A DNA stretch of 64,000 nt. Source: Parietaria judaica (Eukaryota; Streptophyta; Magnoliopsida; Rosales; Urticaceae). This document shows, in pieces, positions 13,001-25,370 of the stretch. A program made the position numbers and the translations under genes. The stretch covers positions 24,412,420 through 24,476,419 of the forward strand of contig OX940865.1 of NCBI GenBank assembly GCA_954871525.1. The letters are read 5' to 3'. Position 1 is the first letter of the stretch. Every line of letters starts with the position of its first letter. The notes beneath the pieces are model-generated. The model worked only from the letters and a program-made list of their open reading frames with translations, was not told where the DNA came from and did no database searches.

Positions 13001-16000
13001 TCAACATATTACAAAAATATATTGACACAAACAAAAGCAAATCACTAGTTCAACAAAATATACAGGGAAACATAAACTACACTACGAGAAAGAAAAAAAA
13101 ACCTTTGGCAGCATTAACAGTAAGGGCCATAAAATTGAGCCGAGACTATTCAACCGATTCTCGCAATCGTCAGAAGGCAAATCGATTTTCTTCAGGCAAC
13201 CGAGAGCAACATCACACTCTAGCATGGTGTTCTCTGATGACCCTAGAACCAAAGAATATATATAACATTATCTAAAGAGAAGAAAATCAACGGAATGCCA
13301 AAGCATTGACTGCGTATCAAACTCACTTTGATAAAGCAAACCGATGCACCTCTTAAGCACAATTATCAATGCCTCAAATAGATTGGAAGAATCTATTATC
13401 TCGGTCAGTCCATCGAGAGAGATAGCTGCCTTGACAACAGAAAGATCCTCATCAAAAACCTGGCGCATTATCAAATCTTGGATAGAAGAAAACCCCTGGT
13501 TCATTAATGAAAGAAGAAAGAGAAAAGGTTACTCAAGATAACAAAAATAATACTAATAAATCAGGGATTACAACAATAAACTAAAATTTAAAACAAGTCA
13601 GTAACTCAAAAAATGTAAATATTATATAGATATATGAAACAAGAATTTGCACACAAAGATCCACATCACCGTGAATCTATATCAGAATCAAAATTCGACA
13701 TACTAAATCACATGACAGACTACAAACCCCTGGTTCACTAGGTAATAATTATTTTCTTGAGCCATCCTTGGAATAGGAAAAAGGCAAAAAAAAATAATAC
13801 GATCAGAACCATAGAGTAACTTTACTATGACAAACCTGTGGATCAGTAGCCTTTATTTTAGAAATATCTTCCGTGTTTAACCAAGATAGAACTGCAAGAC
13901 GCACTTCAGCCTGAAAAAAAAAAGTCACTTAGAAGAGTCGAGAGCAAGCTCAACGCAGTGCAGAAATGAATACTCTAGAAGCAGAGCTCGGGTAGCAATG
14001 AGAGAGGGAAATGAGTGAATAATTTTTGTAATTCACTCCTAAGGATTTCATACATGCAGGATCTCGGAGTTAATTAATAGGAAATGGCGGTCAAGGTTTT
14101 AAATAACGGTTTTTAGCCTCAAGGCGTTTTTTCTTCCGTGCATCAAGGCGTAAGCCTCAAGGCGATCGAGGCGTAAGCCTCGATACTATAATATATAAAT
14201 AATTATAAAAATATATATAACATAAGATATAATAAAATCCTCAAATAACATAAATCTAAAACTCAATCAGTCCAAAACAAAACAACATAAAAGTCTCATA
14301 AGCATAAAATGTCTCAAAAACTCATAATAAGCATAAAATAAAAATCGTTCGATGACGACTTAATTTAGGAATCGATATCCGAATCGTGATATTTTGGGCT
14401 CCCATCACCACTCTCCTCTTCCTCTTCCTCTGTGTCCCCTTCCCAATTAGGTTACACGAATATGGGCTTTTTTAATATGTAAAAAAAATTAGGTTGCCCA
14501 ATTTAAAAATGTTAACGCATCAATATCGCGCCTCAGAATCGCACGCCTCAGTGCGTGATGCGTTAACAAATGCGTCCGCCTTGAGCAGCGGTGAAAAGGC
14601 GTCTTAAAAAAGGCGTTTAGCCTGTTTGCCTCGCCGAGGCGCGCCTCACAAACGCCTTTTAAAACACTGATGGCGGTAATTAAAAAATATTATAGTCTGA
14701 TGATCACATCCAAAATTGACACTATAGGGATAAGAAACATACTTCACACAATAATTTTGGGGCATAAATTTAAACCTAACTATGTTTTCGGCTCGGGGTC
14801 TTAAGCTTTATGTTTCACCTCATGAAATCACATGACTTAGATAAATGCATCGTAATAATTTGGAAATCAGACTTCTATATGCTAAGCATATGCGTCATCC
14901 AAAAACCCATCGTATAACTATAATCTACGGAACGTATATAACCATATATAATCTAAACTCATTTACATGAAAACCATGAAAGTTAGAGCTTTTTAGCACC
15001 TTGGGGTGTTGCAGTGCAAACCAAACACCGTAATGAGAACGGTTGGCTCCTGAATCGTCAGGATTCCCATCCAGAACGGCACCCAAAAGCTCGTGTGCGA
15101 AGTCCCCTTCATTATATCGTTCTGTTGCTTCCTGTTAAGCAAAAGATCCGACGTAAAAGACTGACAAAAAGTACTAACAGCTGAAAAGAGAAGAGTTTAT
15201 TTGGCACATACGTTGAGAAAGTTGTGAACGGCTCCATGTAGTTCAGTAGGGTACTTCTTAGTTAGAATTGACAAGATTTGTTGCACCCAATTTCCTATTT
15301 AACATGAAAAACAATCAATACGAGGAGATTACACAATTGAATCCGCACACGAAAATATAATTACATGGATTCGATGCCTATAAAGTTACTTTAAAGCAAC
15401 AGAACAGTGACAAATACCTTCAACAGAAGGTGGCGAATCGGTATCTATTTCCGCAAGTTTCATGCAAAAAGAAAGAACATTAAAAACCACTTGATGAACA
15501 AAAGCCTGGACAGGAGTCTCCTCCAATACAGAGACCAGAAAATGAGCACATGACTGATCGGAAGGACTGCAACAGAAGATTATAACTTTATAAGTTCAGA
15601 TGCCACAAAAAGTGTAAATCACAACAAATATATATATATATATATATGTTCAACTAAAAGTTCATCACCTGAATTTAATCAGAGAATCCAAAAGCAATGA
15701 AAAAAAACTGTCCAATTTGTACTCTTTGTAAGCATCAGAGAGAACCCCACGAAAATCCCTTCAATTAAAAGCGAAAAAGACTTAGAATATGTAGCAAAAG
15801 ATGTAAAGTACCAAAATCAACATAAGAAGCAACCAAATTTACCGGATTTCACTCAAATGCTTCACGGCCTTCTTCGGGATCAATTCAATGGATTGGTGCT
15901 GTAAGTTTCACACGAAAACTGATCAGTAATTCATGTTTTCTATGATTGTTAAGAGTTTACTGCACAATTTCTGTTAAATGCTCTGTGAACAATTCCTTAT

Positions 16001-18000
16001 CATTAATCACAAAATTGGTAAACGGTTGAGGTACTTTCGGATTAATTTTCTGTGAAAATAAGCTTATCAAATAAATGGATACCAATAGAAAAATACGATA
16101 GAGATGTCATATGTTGAACAGGAGAATCCATCTTTTCGAGGAAAATATTTAGAACAATGTAAGACTCACCAAGGTACTGACTGTACCTAATTATATACTA
16201 TATACTATGCAAATTTATATCCTTTACCCATACAACAAATCCCACACATTACTTCTTCTTCTCTCAAAAACTTTTTATCTTTATTTATTTATTTATTAAT
16301 TTGAATGCACTCTCGTCAATAGACTGGGATTCAGTATCACCACTAGCATCTTGTTCCCTCTAGTCCTTGTCGGTTTTTTTTTTTTTTTTTTGTTCGCTAA
16401 AGAGCTAGAAAGTTATACGACAGAATAAAACACTATTTCGCTTGTCACAGAAACAACAAAAAGCCTAAAGAAGAAGTGTACCTGAATAATGGTATCCATT
16501 GCCTTAAGGGACATATATACCAACTTAATATCAATTGATACCACTCCGTCAATTGAGTTTACCGCTTCAGATCGAGCAACGAGAGCTACTGAAAAAATCA
16601 GAGTATTGACGAGGTTTGGAGACAGTTTGGCTTTGCTTGCCAGTAGACCAACAATCCTCAGTGCATTGGCCTAAAAAAACACATCACATCGATCGTTTCA
16701 AATTAATTGCAATTTTTTGCTACAGTGTAAGGAAATAGAGGACACTCAAAATTTCAACGAGTCGCCCAAATCTAAGAATTTAAATGGGAACATCATAACC
16801 ACAGCGTACTTGTAGACCTCACCTTGTGATCCGGATCACATTTTTCCTTGGGATCAAGACCATACGTAACAAATGAAAGAATTATGTCGACGATGTCGCT
16901 CTTGATAGGTGCATCATAACCCAAAACCTCAAAAACAACTTCCGTGCAAAATCTCATCATGGGAGTCGAGAGCGGAATCTTCTTTGACGGCAATGCCTGT
17001 GGAAACGAGATAGGGTTCAAACCGATAATCTCAACAACAAAAATCATTGAGTATGGCGTCGTCCAAATGAAAATACTCTAAAAAGGAACAGCAGTTTCAG
17101 CTTTGACCTAACCGATAGTCTACGCAAGCAATTTTGTACTCGAAAAGAAACAACAATTTCAACATGACCGAAACGAAAATACCACATGGCCATTAGGTAG
17201 ACACCTAAGAATTAAACACTCACATAGGTACACAGCGCCTTGAGAACGCTCTTATCACGGAGGCATTGCTTCACAATAACGCTTAGAGGTGGCGGTGCGC
17301 CAGAGTGTTTCACACCTTGCAGAAAATGCCATTTGCTATTCCTACAGGCGGAAATCGAAATATGAATTGCATAAGCAAAGGTCAAACGATAATGATACGC
17401 AAAGATAGGTTGAACAAAAGAAATTCTTACCCTGTGTCGATCAGTTGAACAATGCAAACGAACATGTGGGTTTCATAATACGGCAAAGAGCACAAAATCA
17501 AATGCTCGGTGTTGTACTCGTGAATCCTGAAATAAAAAAAAATGAACATTAACGGCCGAGGCGGAAATACAAAGTAACACTTGGTGGATCGACAAATTAA
17601 AGCTTACTTAAATCTACGGAGCAAGTAGTCCAGCGTATGGCTTGCGGAACGTTGTTGAAAATACTCGGAAATCAAGCGCAAGTAAAGCTCTATCTTGCGG
17701 TTAAGTTGTTCGTTCCATTCTTCGTTCTCAAGCTCTCTATCCGTTTCCTTGTAAAGGGGGCCAAACAAAGTCTTCTTCGACTCGTGGAATCGTTGGTTCG
17801 ATGTCAAGCTGATAAGATCATCCAAACCTGCGAAACAAAATCAGAATAAGAAAACATCTTCTTAACCACAAAAGAAAAGAAAAGCAATGCAATCGAAGGC
17901 GACCTCCGAGCGCACGACTATATATTGTGTCCAGATCGATGTCAGCTGCCTCTTTGGGGCTGTAGACGAGGCTGGGGCGAATGATTGCTCTCTTCGCCAT
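4033..18000 (-). CDS. UTP10: UTP10/HEATR1 (BP28) HEAT-repeat U3 snoRNP protein
   Basis: Large nucleolar scaffold of the small-subunit processome (t-UTP/UtpA), needed for rDNA transcription and early 18S pre-rRNA processing. Recognition rests on the N-terminal motif RPSLVYSPKEAADIDLDTIY, on FRxHEYN...LILCSLPYYETHMFV, on HEAT-like helices throughout, and on the BP28CT-type region starting SLFVPYLKFFLDGCIRDL. The spliced model gives about 2,160 residues, in line with plant homologues. The start is the first ATG in frame; TGA lies upstream in the same frame. Exons by hand (low..high): 17904..18000, 17608..17827, 17431..17526, 17224..17341, 16823..16996, 16482..16670, 15966..16049, 15843..15898, 15669..15758, 15418..15566, 15212..15294, 15000..15131, 13836..13910, 13326..13495, 13103..13233, 12891..12977, 12619..12799, 12301..12398, 12173..12238, 11937..12089, 11686..11836, 10895..11028, 10723..10804, 10498..10660, 10232..10307, 9927..10071, 9713..9778, 9523..9609, 9303..9410, 8931..9020, 8629..8819, 8355..8535, 8071..8253, 7863..7958, 7694..7761, 7228..7564, 6889..7104, 6448..6613, 5807..6270, 5147..5526, 4676..4926, 4399..4565, 4033..4266. 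The summed length is not an exact multiple of three, so at least one border is slightly off. The exon 7 donor (GTGCAG) and exon 19 donor (GTAGCA) are the weakest. No inactivating change was seen. Confidence 0.93.
9168..9300. mobile_element. Truncated hAT-type element in a UTP10 intron
   Basis: Begins CAATGTTTTAAA followed by GAGGCGAGGC and GAGGCGCGAGCCTCG, like one end of the 14092-14669 element. The other end is not recognisable; the piece runs into a short tandem AATATAAAAT repeat. Confidence 0.5.
9303..9700 (-). repeat. Tandem exon-intron duplication inside UTP10
   Basis: Two adjacent exons, 9303..9410 (36 codons, FDGTEIEYPAAAILPCL... ending NEMQ) and 9523..9609 (29 codons, LDDMVIEHPAVIRPCL... 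ending KEMQ), are clearly related. The intron sequence beside each is related too (GAAATATCAA and GGGAAAC...CC stretches). Both exons are phase 0 and have usable splice sites, so either or both could be included without a frameshift. The shorter one lacks seven internal residues present in the longer one, which resembles the usual HEATR1 sequence better. Confidence 0.8.
11100..11270 (-). mobile_element. Possible LINE/SINE-like 3' tail in a UTP10 intron
   Basis: Within the roughly 650-bp intron 11029-11685 the minus strand reads a GC-richer stretch ending ATCGTATCTCAAAC followed by an A-rich tail. This suggests a 3' fragment of a retroposon. Clear target-site repeats were not found. It could also be ordinary intron sequence. 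Confidence 0.25.
14092..14669. mobile_element. Non-autonomous hAT element with 8-bp TSD
   Basis: Left end CAAGGTTTTAAATAA and right end (reverse complement) CAGTGTTTTAAAAGGCG form short imperfect TIRs. The 8-bp TSD ATGGCGGT is exact at 14084-14091 and 14670-14677. Subterminal AAGGCG and GAGGCG motifs recur in both orientations. The element lies in the UTP10 intron between exons 12 and 13 and carries no transposase frame. Related truncated copies lie at 9168 and 59571. Confidence 0.87.
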
Positions 18001-18077
18001 CTTCTTCTTCTTCGGCAAAACCGAGCTTGATGATGGCAGCGAGCGAAGATGAAGACAAATACGCCGAGACTCTCCTC

Positions 18078-18095
18078 AGGGTTTTAGCTTTTATA
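18078..18095 (-). promoter_or_regulatory. UTP10 core promoter: TATA and telo-box-like motif
   Basis: On the minus strand TATAAAA (18089-18095) lies about 90 bp upstream of the start codon, and AAACCCT (18078-18084) follows it. A second AAACCCC lies just upstream of the TATA. Telo-box-like AAACCCT motifs are common in promoters of plant ribosome-biogenesis genes, which fits UTP10. The transcription start itself is inferred. Confidence 0.5.
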
Positions 18096-18100
18096 GGGGT

Positions 18101-18825
18101 TTACCGAAAATAAAAAGGAATGTTCTTTTTTTATTATTTACAGATTATCTTTATATAAAATCACAGATATTATATACTAGTATACAAATTAAATAAACTT
18201 TCATATTTCGAATTTAAACTATATATTTAGATTTCAGAGAACAAATTAACTTTAGAGGGAGAAATCAAAATCGAATCTTTTCAATCACATTCCCAATTGA
18301 TTTATTTTTTACTTACGCCAATTTGAGACGACCGAATTGGGTTTCCAATAGCTTAATTCGGTTATCTCATGGCGGAGTTAAAATTTTAGTTCAAGTGATG
18401 TTTAAGATAATAAGAATTTTAAAAAATAAGTATACTAAGTATTTATTTTCTTTTTCAAGCACATGAATAAATAACATAATAATATTGTAATTTCATTAAA
18501 AACAGATAAATAAATAACATTATCTATTACAAAATATGATGTCGCGCTTTTATCGTTTAGATGTATTGCATAGTACATGCCTCGTCAATAGATTAATTAA
18601 TACTTTAAATTAATTTACGTAAATAATTAATACCTTTATATTGAGTGATGATATTTAACTTATATAATACACTTAGTATTCAATTATTACTAATTTAATA
18701 GTTTCTAAATAAAGCTCAATATAATAATAATAATATAAAAATATACATTACTACACATATTTGAGCAATATTATAATAAAATAATAAATGTAATATTGAA
18801 TATTTGTTTTTTTTAATGGAATTTT
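18101..18825. other. UTP10 5' flank, no gene seen
   Basis: Very AT-rich spacer between the UTP10 promoter and copy B of the direct repeat. If the tandem duplication model is right, the right border (about 18826) is the junction between two duplicated units. Confidence 0.5.
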
Positions 18826-20155
18826 AATTATTTTATTTAATATATTAAAGTAAAAAAAAAAAAGGACTTCGTTTTTAGTCTCGGCAAAGGCCCCCCCAAT
18901 TTGTTGAAGAAAAGGTAGTTAGAACTTAGAAAGTTAGATCTTTATTTTTCTTTTTTATTATTATTTTATATATATATACACATATGAGGATATTTGGATT
19001 TCACACTTACCCTCGTAGTGACTCGGACATCTAATGTCTTAATTTGTGTGCTTATTACCACTAGATTTTGTTTGGATCTTTATTTTCTTAATTATTAGAT
19101 ATTTTGTATAATTCAACTGTAATAATATTTGCAAATTATTGGACATTTGGTACTTTGACTGGAGTTTACTCGGACATATCTGCATGTTTGTGTCATTTTG
19201 TGAAGAAAAAAATGTATCAAACTGGTATTATTTTTGTTTACCAGTGTCACTGAAAAAAATCGCGAATTTTTAGAGCAGTATTAAACCTTGAACCAAACAT
19301 GTTATCAATCAAATTATCAGAACACACAAGTCAAATATATCGACTAAAGTTAACTTTATTACGAAGCACGTCCAAAAAACTTTACTATAATTCATATCCT
19401 AGCTTTTCATTGGATACTTGAATCGGAAAAATTAGTTAAAAACTAAAGTTCAAATGAAATTGCCTGATAAATAAATTGCTAGGTACTCAAATACACAAAA
19501 CATGCTTAGGAAAAGCGCCTAAGACCGTCTTCGTCCGACAACTCAAACGCTCTATTTTTAGACTAAATTGAAATATTAATTTTACATTTAATTTTCTTTT
19601 ATTTATATCCGTTTTTTTATATTTATTTAGAATCTTTCAAGCAATCACAATATTTTACCAATCTTGGAATGATAGGACATTAATTTTTCAGAGTATCAGT
19701 TTATTTACTGTAATTTTATTTTCTAACATTAGTTTGTTGTAATGTGCTGCTTTAGTAAGAAAATGTCTTTCTTTTTTCTTTTCAATTTCAATATTATTTT
19801 AATATTACTTTATTACGGTCCATAACAGTATAAACTATAAAGTATAAACTATTAAGGTTATTTTCTTATGGTCTTAATATTTCAATAGTATTTAGGCCTT
19901 TTAAATATATAATAGGATAAATTTATAATTTAAAATGTAAAATATAAATACTTTAACTAATAAATATGATTTACAGTTTACAAAGCAGTGCAAAAATATA
20001 ATTTATATTTATATATTTAAAGGACAAAAAATAAAATAAAAAAGTGGCACTGTTCGAGTGCTGATGGTCTAACTTGTTTCCTAAGCAAAAAGTAAAATAA
20101 ACTTAAAATTTTCTTAATCCTACACGACGAGGCAGTGGCGGAGATCTTCGCCGCT
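18826..20155. repeat. Direct repeat copy B, stump of a second UTP10
   Basis: Matches 2625-4065 in the same orientation and ends abruptly after the last ten or so codons of UTP10. Its minus strand reads SGEDLRHCLVV then TAG, an in-frame variant of the intact SGEDLRHCLL then TAG. Homology stops at 20155, with no further UTP10 exons beyond. Together with its position just upstream of the intact gene, this is what remains if a head-to-tail second UTP10 lost nearly all of its body. Confidence 0.88.
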
Positions 20156-20412
20156 CTATCTGAATTTTGACGGGTTTTTGTTTGTTCTGGATGTCCGTCG
20201 TTTTCTATAGTGTTTGTCGTTTAATAGTAATTGCTGCTTATTTCCAAGGTTATTTTTTCTTTGCTTTTTCTATGAAGAATTCTTTCATTCTTGTTTCACT
20301 AAAGCTGTAAGTGGGACGTATGGAACATTATTATTGGATTGTTTTCTTTTCCAAATAGATTTGGGGTGACTGCGGCAAATGTATTCAAATCAAACTGATG
20401 TAGAACGTATTA
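20156..20412. other. Intergenic, no gene seen
   Basis: Sequence immediately after the UTP10 stump. No reading frame or repeat was recognised. Confidence 0.4.
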
Positions 20413-20420
20413 TAATAAAA

Positions 20421-20724
20421 GGGAAACTTCATAAAACATCCCTCAAAACACCATAAATTATTTTATTACACCTCAAAACATCATAATTGGAAATACATCA
20501 TTTTAAATTTTATGTACCAAAATACCCTTTCAAAATATACATATTGTGTCCTGAAAATGGACATATTGCCTCCTGAAAAATGGACAAGCCGCGTCCGGAA
20601 AAATAGACACAACTAAAGGTATTTTGGTACATAAAATTTTAAAATGATATATTTCCAATTATGATGTTTTGAGGTGTAATAAAATAATTTATGGTGTTTT
20701 GAGGGATGTTTTATGAAGTTTCCC
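20421..20724. mobile_element. Long-TIR MITE with 8-bp TSD
   Basis: Starts GGGAAACTTCATAAAACATC and ends with its near-perfect reverse complement. The inverted repeat runs for roughly 120 bp on each side of a short centre with several degenerate GGACA-type repeats. TSD TAATAAAA is exact at 20413-20420 and 20725-20732. No coding capacity. An 8-bp TSD suggests hAT, although the long near-identical arms are more MULE- or foldback-like. Confidence 0.85.
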
Positions 20725-21149
20725 TAATAAAAATGCAAAACGCTAGATTTTGCAAGCACAACTTCGACTTTTTCGTTATTCAACAAAGCCGAAAATTAAT
20801 AGGGAGAGAGTCTTAAACATAAAGAAGAAATAAAACGTAAAAGAAAACAAATAAGAGAATTGGAGAACTAAATAAAAGAGTAAAGTAAACGATATCAATG
20901 CTTGTTTTAAAAAAAAAAACGATATTAATGCTGAAAATAAGTGATAGATGGCACAAAATTCTGAAATCGGGTTCGGGATCGTGTTGCCTCATAGCCCGCC
21001 ATGTCATTCCTATCTCTCCATAAATGTCAATCCTAATGCCACATAAGTCTCTCACGTATTCTCTCTTCTGATCGAATGAAAGACGTATAATGCTTGTTAA
21101 TGTCGGATTTCGTCAAATCCATCATCAACACAACATATGTCGTTTTATC

Positions 21150-21890
21150 CCTAAAACGACGAAGAATGAGGGCAAGGAAACTCGTTGACTTCCAGTCAAC
21201 AGAGGAGCATGCTCGAAGAAGGATATCCCGCGACAAAGTTCAACCAGCCTAGAAGACACGTGCAATGAAGTACGTCATCGCACCACGACGAGGAATCCAC
21301 GAGGGAGAAGTTCATCGCAGAGAAGCTCCTCGCAAAAAAGCTTATCGCAAAACCCCAACGAAGTAAATATGGAAAGAGTCAGAATCACATGAATAAAGGA
21401 GAATCACTCAAACAGTTGAGGAAATCATGGAAGAATCAGCGTATTCAAGGAAGATCAGCAACAAATCAAGCAAGAAGGAAGGAAACCCTAGCTAACGACC
21501 GACGAGATTCAATGAACAATAAGGGAAAACGCATTCAGAAATCTTAAGCCTATAAATATGCATGCAAACCTCATTAGAAAGGCATTCGGGGATCAAGGCA
21601 TTCATTCATTCAAAGATCCGAGAATTGATCCCGTGAGAAAGCATAGAGAGAAAAAGATAAATCTTGTAGTCTCAGTTATAAACCATAGCAATTCGAGAGT
21701 TTGAGATCAGAAAAGAGTCTTGAGAGTTTATTGTAATCAGTCCTTCAATTTTCCAGCTATCAAACGGAAGAAACCGAGTCCTCATCGTGAATATAATAAA
21801 TTAGAGATATTCACGCATTTATATTTTTCTTTGTGTTCATTGTTTATCTTTGTGATTAAAAAGAGGGTGGTGCAAATCGCCCTCAAAACT
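21150..21890 (+). mobile_element. Possible LTR-retrotransposon remnant
   Basis: Purine-rich, low-complexity sequence with a CCTATAAATATG TATA-like box near 21550, then a GAGA-rich tract. This composition is reminiscent of Ty3/gypsy LTRs. Neither TG/CA ends nor a TSD could be fixed, and no protein domain is present. No gene is recognised here. Confidence 0.3.
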
Positions 21891-21994
21891 TACCATGGGG
21901 CTTTGTTTCTTTCTACGTTTTTATTTTTAAACTTTAATTATTTTACGTTCAATTTTTGCCTCTATGTAGTTCCGCCCCTGGTTATGGTTATGGT

Positions 21995-22721
21995 CACTCC
22001 CGACCTTGTCATAAGGCAAGAGAGGCAGATGCCTTGGGCCCAGTTTTTATTTTATTTTTTAACCTTAAATGAGGGGCCCAAAATATTACCCATAGGGCCC
22101 AAAAAATAATAAAAAACTAAGCTACAATTTTGATTTTATTGCGTAAAACCCTCAATCTTCTTCTGCAAACTGCAAGTCACTAACCCACCATTCCTTAAAA
22201 AAAACATGTAGTCCACCATCGCACTAGAAGTCAAGAGGAAAGTTTAAGGTGTGTTGTTGATATGCAAATACGCTAGTGCATGGTTTATGTTTTGATTGTT
22301 GATATAAACATAATCTAATAGATAATGGATTTATTAGAAGGTCACGGTTTAGGTATTTAAATTAGATAATAATAAGTGTAATTTTTAATATCGTGGTTTT
22401 AGGATTTTATGTCATGAGTTTATTTCGAAGATCAAAGTCGCGAACAAAAAAAAAGAAAAATAAAAGAAAAGGCAAAAAAGAAGCTTTAGAAGAATCTCAA
22501 TTTGGTTCTCTCAACAAATATTTTCACAAAACGCTAGACGCGTATTGTATAAATTACTACTTGATTGTAATTTTTTGTGAAGTATATTGTATTAAGTTTT
22601 TGAGACTTTATTGTATAAATTTTATTAGTACTTGTGGTTTGTGATTTTATAAAATTATCTTATTAAGAGGCCTTAAAATAAGACTTCGCCTCGGGCCTCC
22701 CGCTCCACAGGGCCGGTCCTG
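21995..22721 (+). mobile_element. Deleted hAT element with transposase N-terminal relic
   Basis: The right end (reverse complement CAGGACCGGCCCTG) and a diverged left end CACTCCCGACCTTGTC bound the element. Flanks GTTATGGT (21987-21994) and GTTACGGT (22722-22729) form an 8-bp TSD with one change. The subterminal stretch GGCAGATGCCTTGGGCCC is typical of this plant hAT group. Inside, about 22430-22530 (+) codes SRTKKKKNKRKGKKEALEES, then QFGSLNKYF. This resembles the basic start of DUF4371/TTF-type hAT transposases. The rest of the transposase is missing. Confidence 0.72.
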
Positions 22722-22729
22722 GTTACGGT

Positions 22730-25370
22730 CATGGTTTGGTTATGATTAGTGTTGGCTTAATCTATCTAATCACTAACACAATTATCTACGAACACATTGA
22801 CCCCCATTTAATTTATGTATCTAACTCCACATATTAACTACTTAATTTCAGACTCATTAGTCTATAGTTATCAATTATATTCTCGATTAATATAATACGG
22901 AATAATATGTTTTCATACATCGATTAGTAGCTTTCAAGTTCAACCAAGGGCTTGTGCTTAATTATTATATTCCCATTAATTAGGAATTATGAATGAGAAC
23001 TTGACGTCCCACACAAGCTCGATTGTAACTCTCTTACTAATTAATATTTATATAATTTTTCTCAAATCAAAATATTTATATCATTTAAAACAAGAAAAAA
23101 AAAACCCTCTATTATGCACTCAACGACCAATTAATATGTTGGAATTAGACCATTTATATCTCCAAACCATTGCTATGCTATCAAAAGTCGCATAAACAAG
23201 GACTTTGAAGGTAACCTTTAATTATTATTATTATTATTTTTTTTTCATTTCTCTCTCTTTTTATTTGTGGTAGAGAGATGGGGATATTGGGAAAGAGACC
23301 ATTAATATTGTCATTTTTGCATAGTCTTTATTTATTTATTTTATTTCTCTAAACATAGGTTTTTTCTTTCTCATTTTAATAGACCTCTGTGTAGACACTC
23401 GTCTTCCCTAAAAAGTGAGCTTACCAAGGAATTATTGAAGACATACACACATCATATAGTCATTGTTATGGAAAATAGTATGTCATTTTTCTTCATCTCG
23501 AAAAAGCAACCACAATATAATATAATCCATGTTTGCACATTGCTTTATTATAGTCTAATATAGTATGTTAATCTTTCTTGATAATTAATTGATTAAAATA
23601 TATTCAAGTAAATTATGTACTTACTGCGTACACATTAATATTTCTATAGGTGCTAAATAATTTTTATTAATGTATGTTTTTTCCCAAAAAATTACTTTTT
23701 GTCTTAATTATACTTATTCATCTCCTCCTACAATACTTAACTCTTCAGAATTTATATCCCGAGTTTGACCTTAACTCCCCGAAATTTATACCACGGTCTG
23801 TCTCTTGATTAGTCTTACTCTAGCTACAAATTTAAATAGAGAAATGTATATATTGCTTGTAATGTGATGGTAACAAATATTCTTTATCTTCTTCCATGGT
23901 ATTGCCACAAGATGACTTGGTCATGAGGCCAACTAAGTCCCTTTAAATTTTGTCACAAGAGTACTCGACCCTTTAAAATAAAGGGTTTGCCATCAAACTA
24001 TGTACTAAATTGTCCCCTCAATTTTATTTTTATTTTAAGGCATTGTATTGATCTATAGTTCTAAGTTCACACGCCTTTGTTGCCTTGTTGGACCAGTGTT
24101 GTGTTCCGTTAGGAAGGGCACATATGACCTAATCTCATAATTGAATAATATCACCCTTTGACAAATACACCTCCATTGAATTATATGCAATAAACTATAT
24201 ATATTATAATTTATTTCAATTTCTACATTCATTGTCCAAGAAGCCGTCCAATTTTAAGTAAAAAACTACTAATGATTTGTACTAAGTATGAGAAAGCCAA
24301 GCAATTTTTATTTTTATTTTTATTTTTTCATGCAACATGGCCTTAATCATTGAATATTATATATGATGATGTTCAACACAAAATAACAATAAAAATATAA
24401 AAAACAATCAAAAGCATTTGTTTAAGTGATGTGCTTGAAAAAGAAACCCCCTTAACCTAATTGTGTGGGGGTCCAGTGGTACAACCCCCATGTGATTATG
24501 TTAAGGTCATGATTAAATAAATATTAAAAATTAAATATCCTAATCAAAATTTAATTCTTATCTATTTCTTTGGTCATCTATATTTCAGCATGCATAACTA
24601 GCATGACAAATCATGTCTAATCTAAGCTCTAACTCTTAAGACACAAAACAGTTTATTGAACAGGCAACATATAAATTATGTATTTATAATCTAGTATTAA
24701 TAATTATATGATTGAAAATTTGAGATGAACTGAATTTCTTTCATAATTTATTTATTTATTCTAAAAGCAGTTTGGACTTTGGAGTTCGGAAGTGCATGTA
24801 TGAAGAGCGAATTTAGGCCAACATACAATCTTGCAGAGATCAGAAGTGAAAACATATGAGGAATTAAATGCCTGTTATGTTCACAATTATAAATATGTTT
24901 TTTTTAAGTTATTAAAATTGATAACAGCGATTAAAATATCTAAGCTGTACTCATTTGCGTTGGTGTCATTTTTTCAAGTAAAAAAATACTCATATTTAAT
25001 AAAATAGTAACTCTATCTTTTTTTTTCTTTTTTTTTTTTTCCAACCATTGATGCTATTATCCCTTGTTAAAATAAATGTTTGGAGATTGATAAACTAATA
25101 ATAAACATGATTATCAATATGCCATGGCTTCTACTGAGATCTAAGAGTTAAATTTTAGATTGATATTATAGATTCAAAGAAGGTTGCACTAAAAGTTTAA
25201 AACAAGCAAACCAAAAGGGTATTATAAGAAAAGTAACATATGATTAAGAAAAAAAAAGAAACTAGATTGAATACAAAATACAAAATTAACTTTTTAAGTC
25301 TTCATTTTCCTTTCCTTTTTATATTTTTCTCCCAACCATAATCAATTTCTTTAAGAAGAAGTGAAATACA
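22730..25370. other. Intergenic, no gene seen
   Basis: About 2.6 kb of AT-rich DNA with homopolymer runs (near 23240, 24310 and 25020). No conserved reading frame, RNA gene or bounded transposon was recognised. Confidence 0.5.

Noticed and set aside
18001..18018. Upstream extension of the UTP10 start (LPKKKK before the ATG)
   Set aside because: It would need TTG as a start. The first in-frame ATG is at 18000 and an in-frame TGA lies further upstream.
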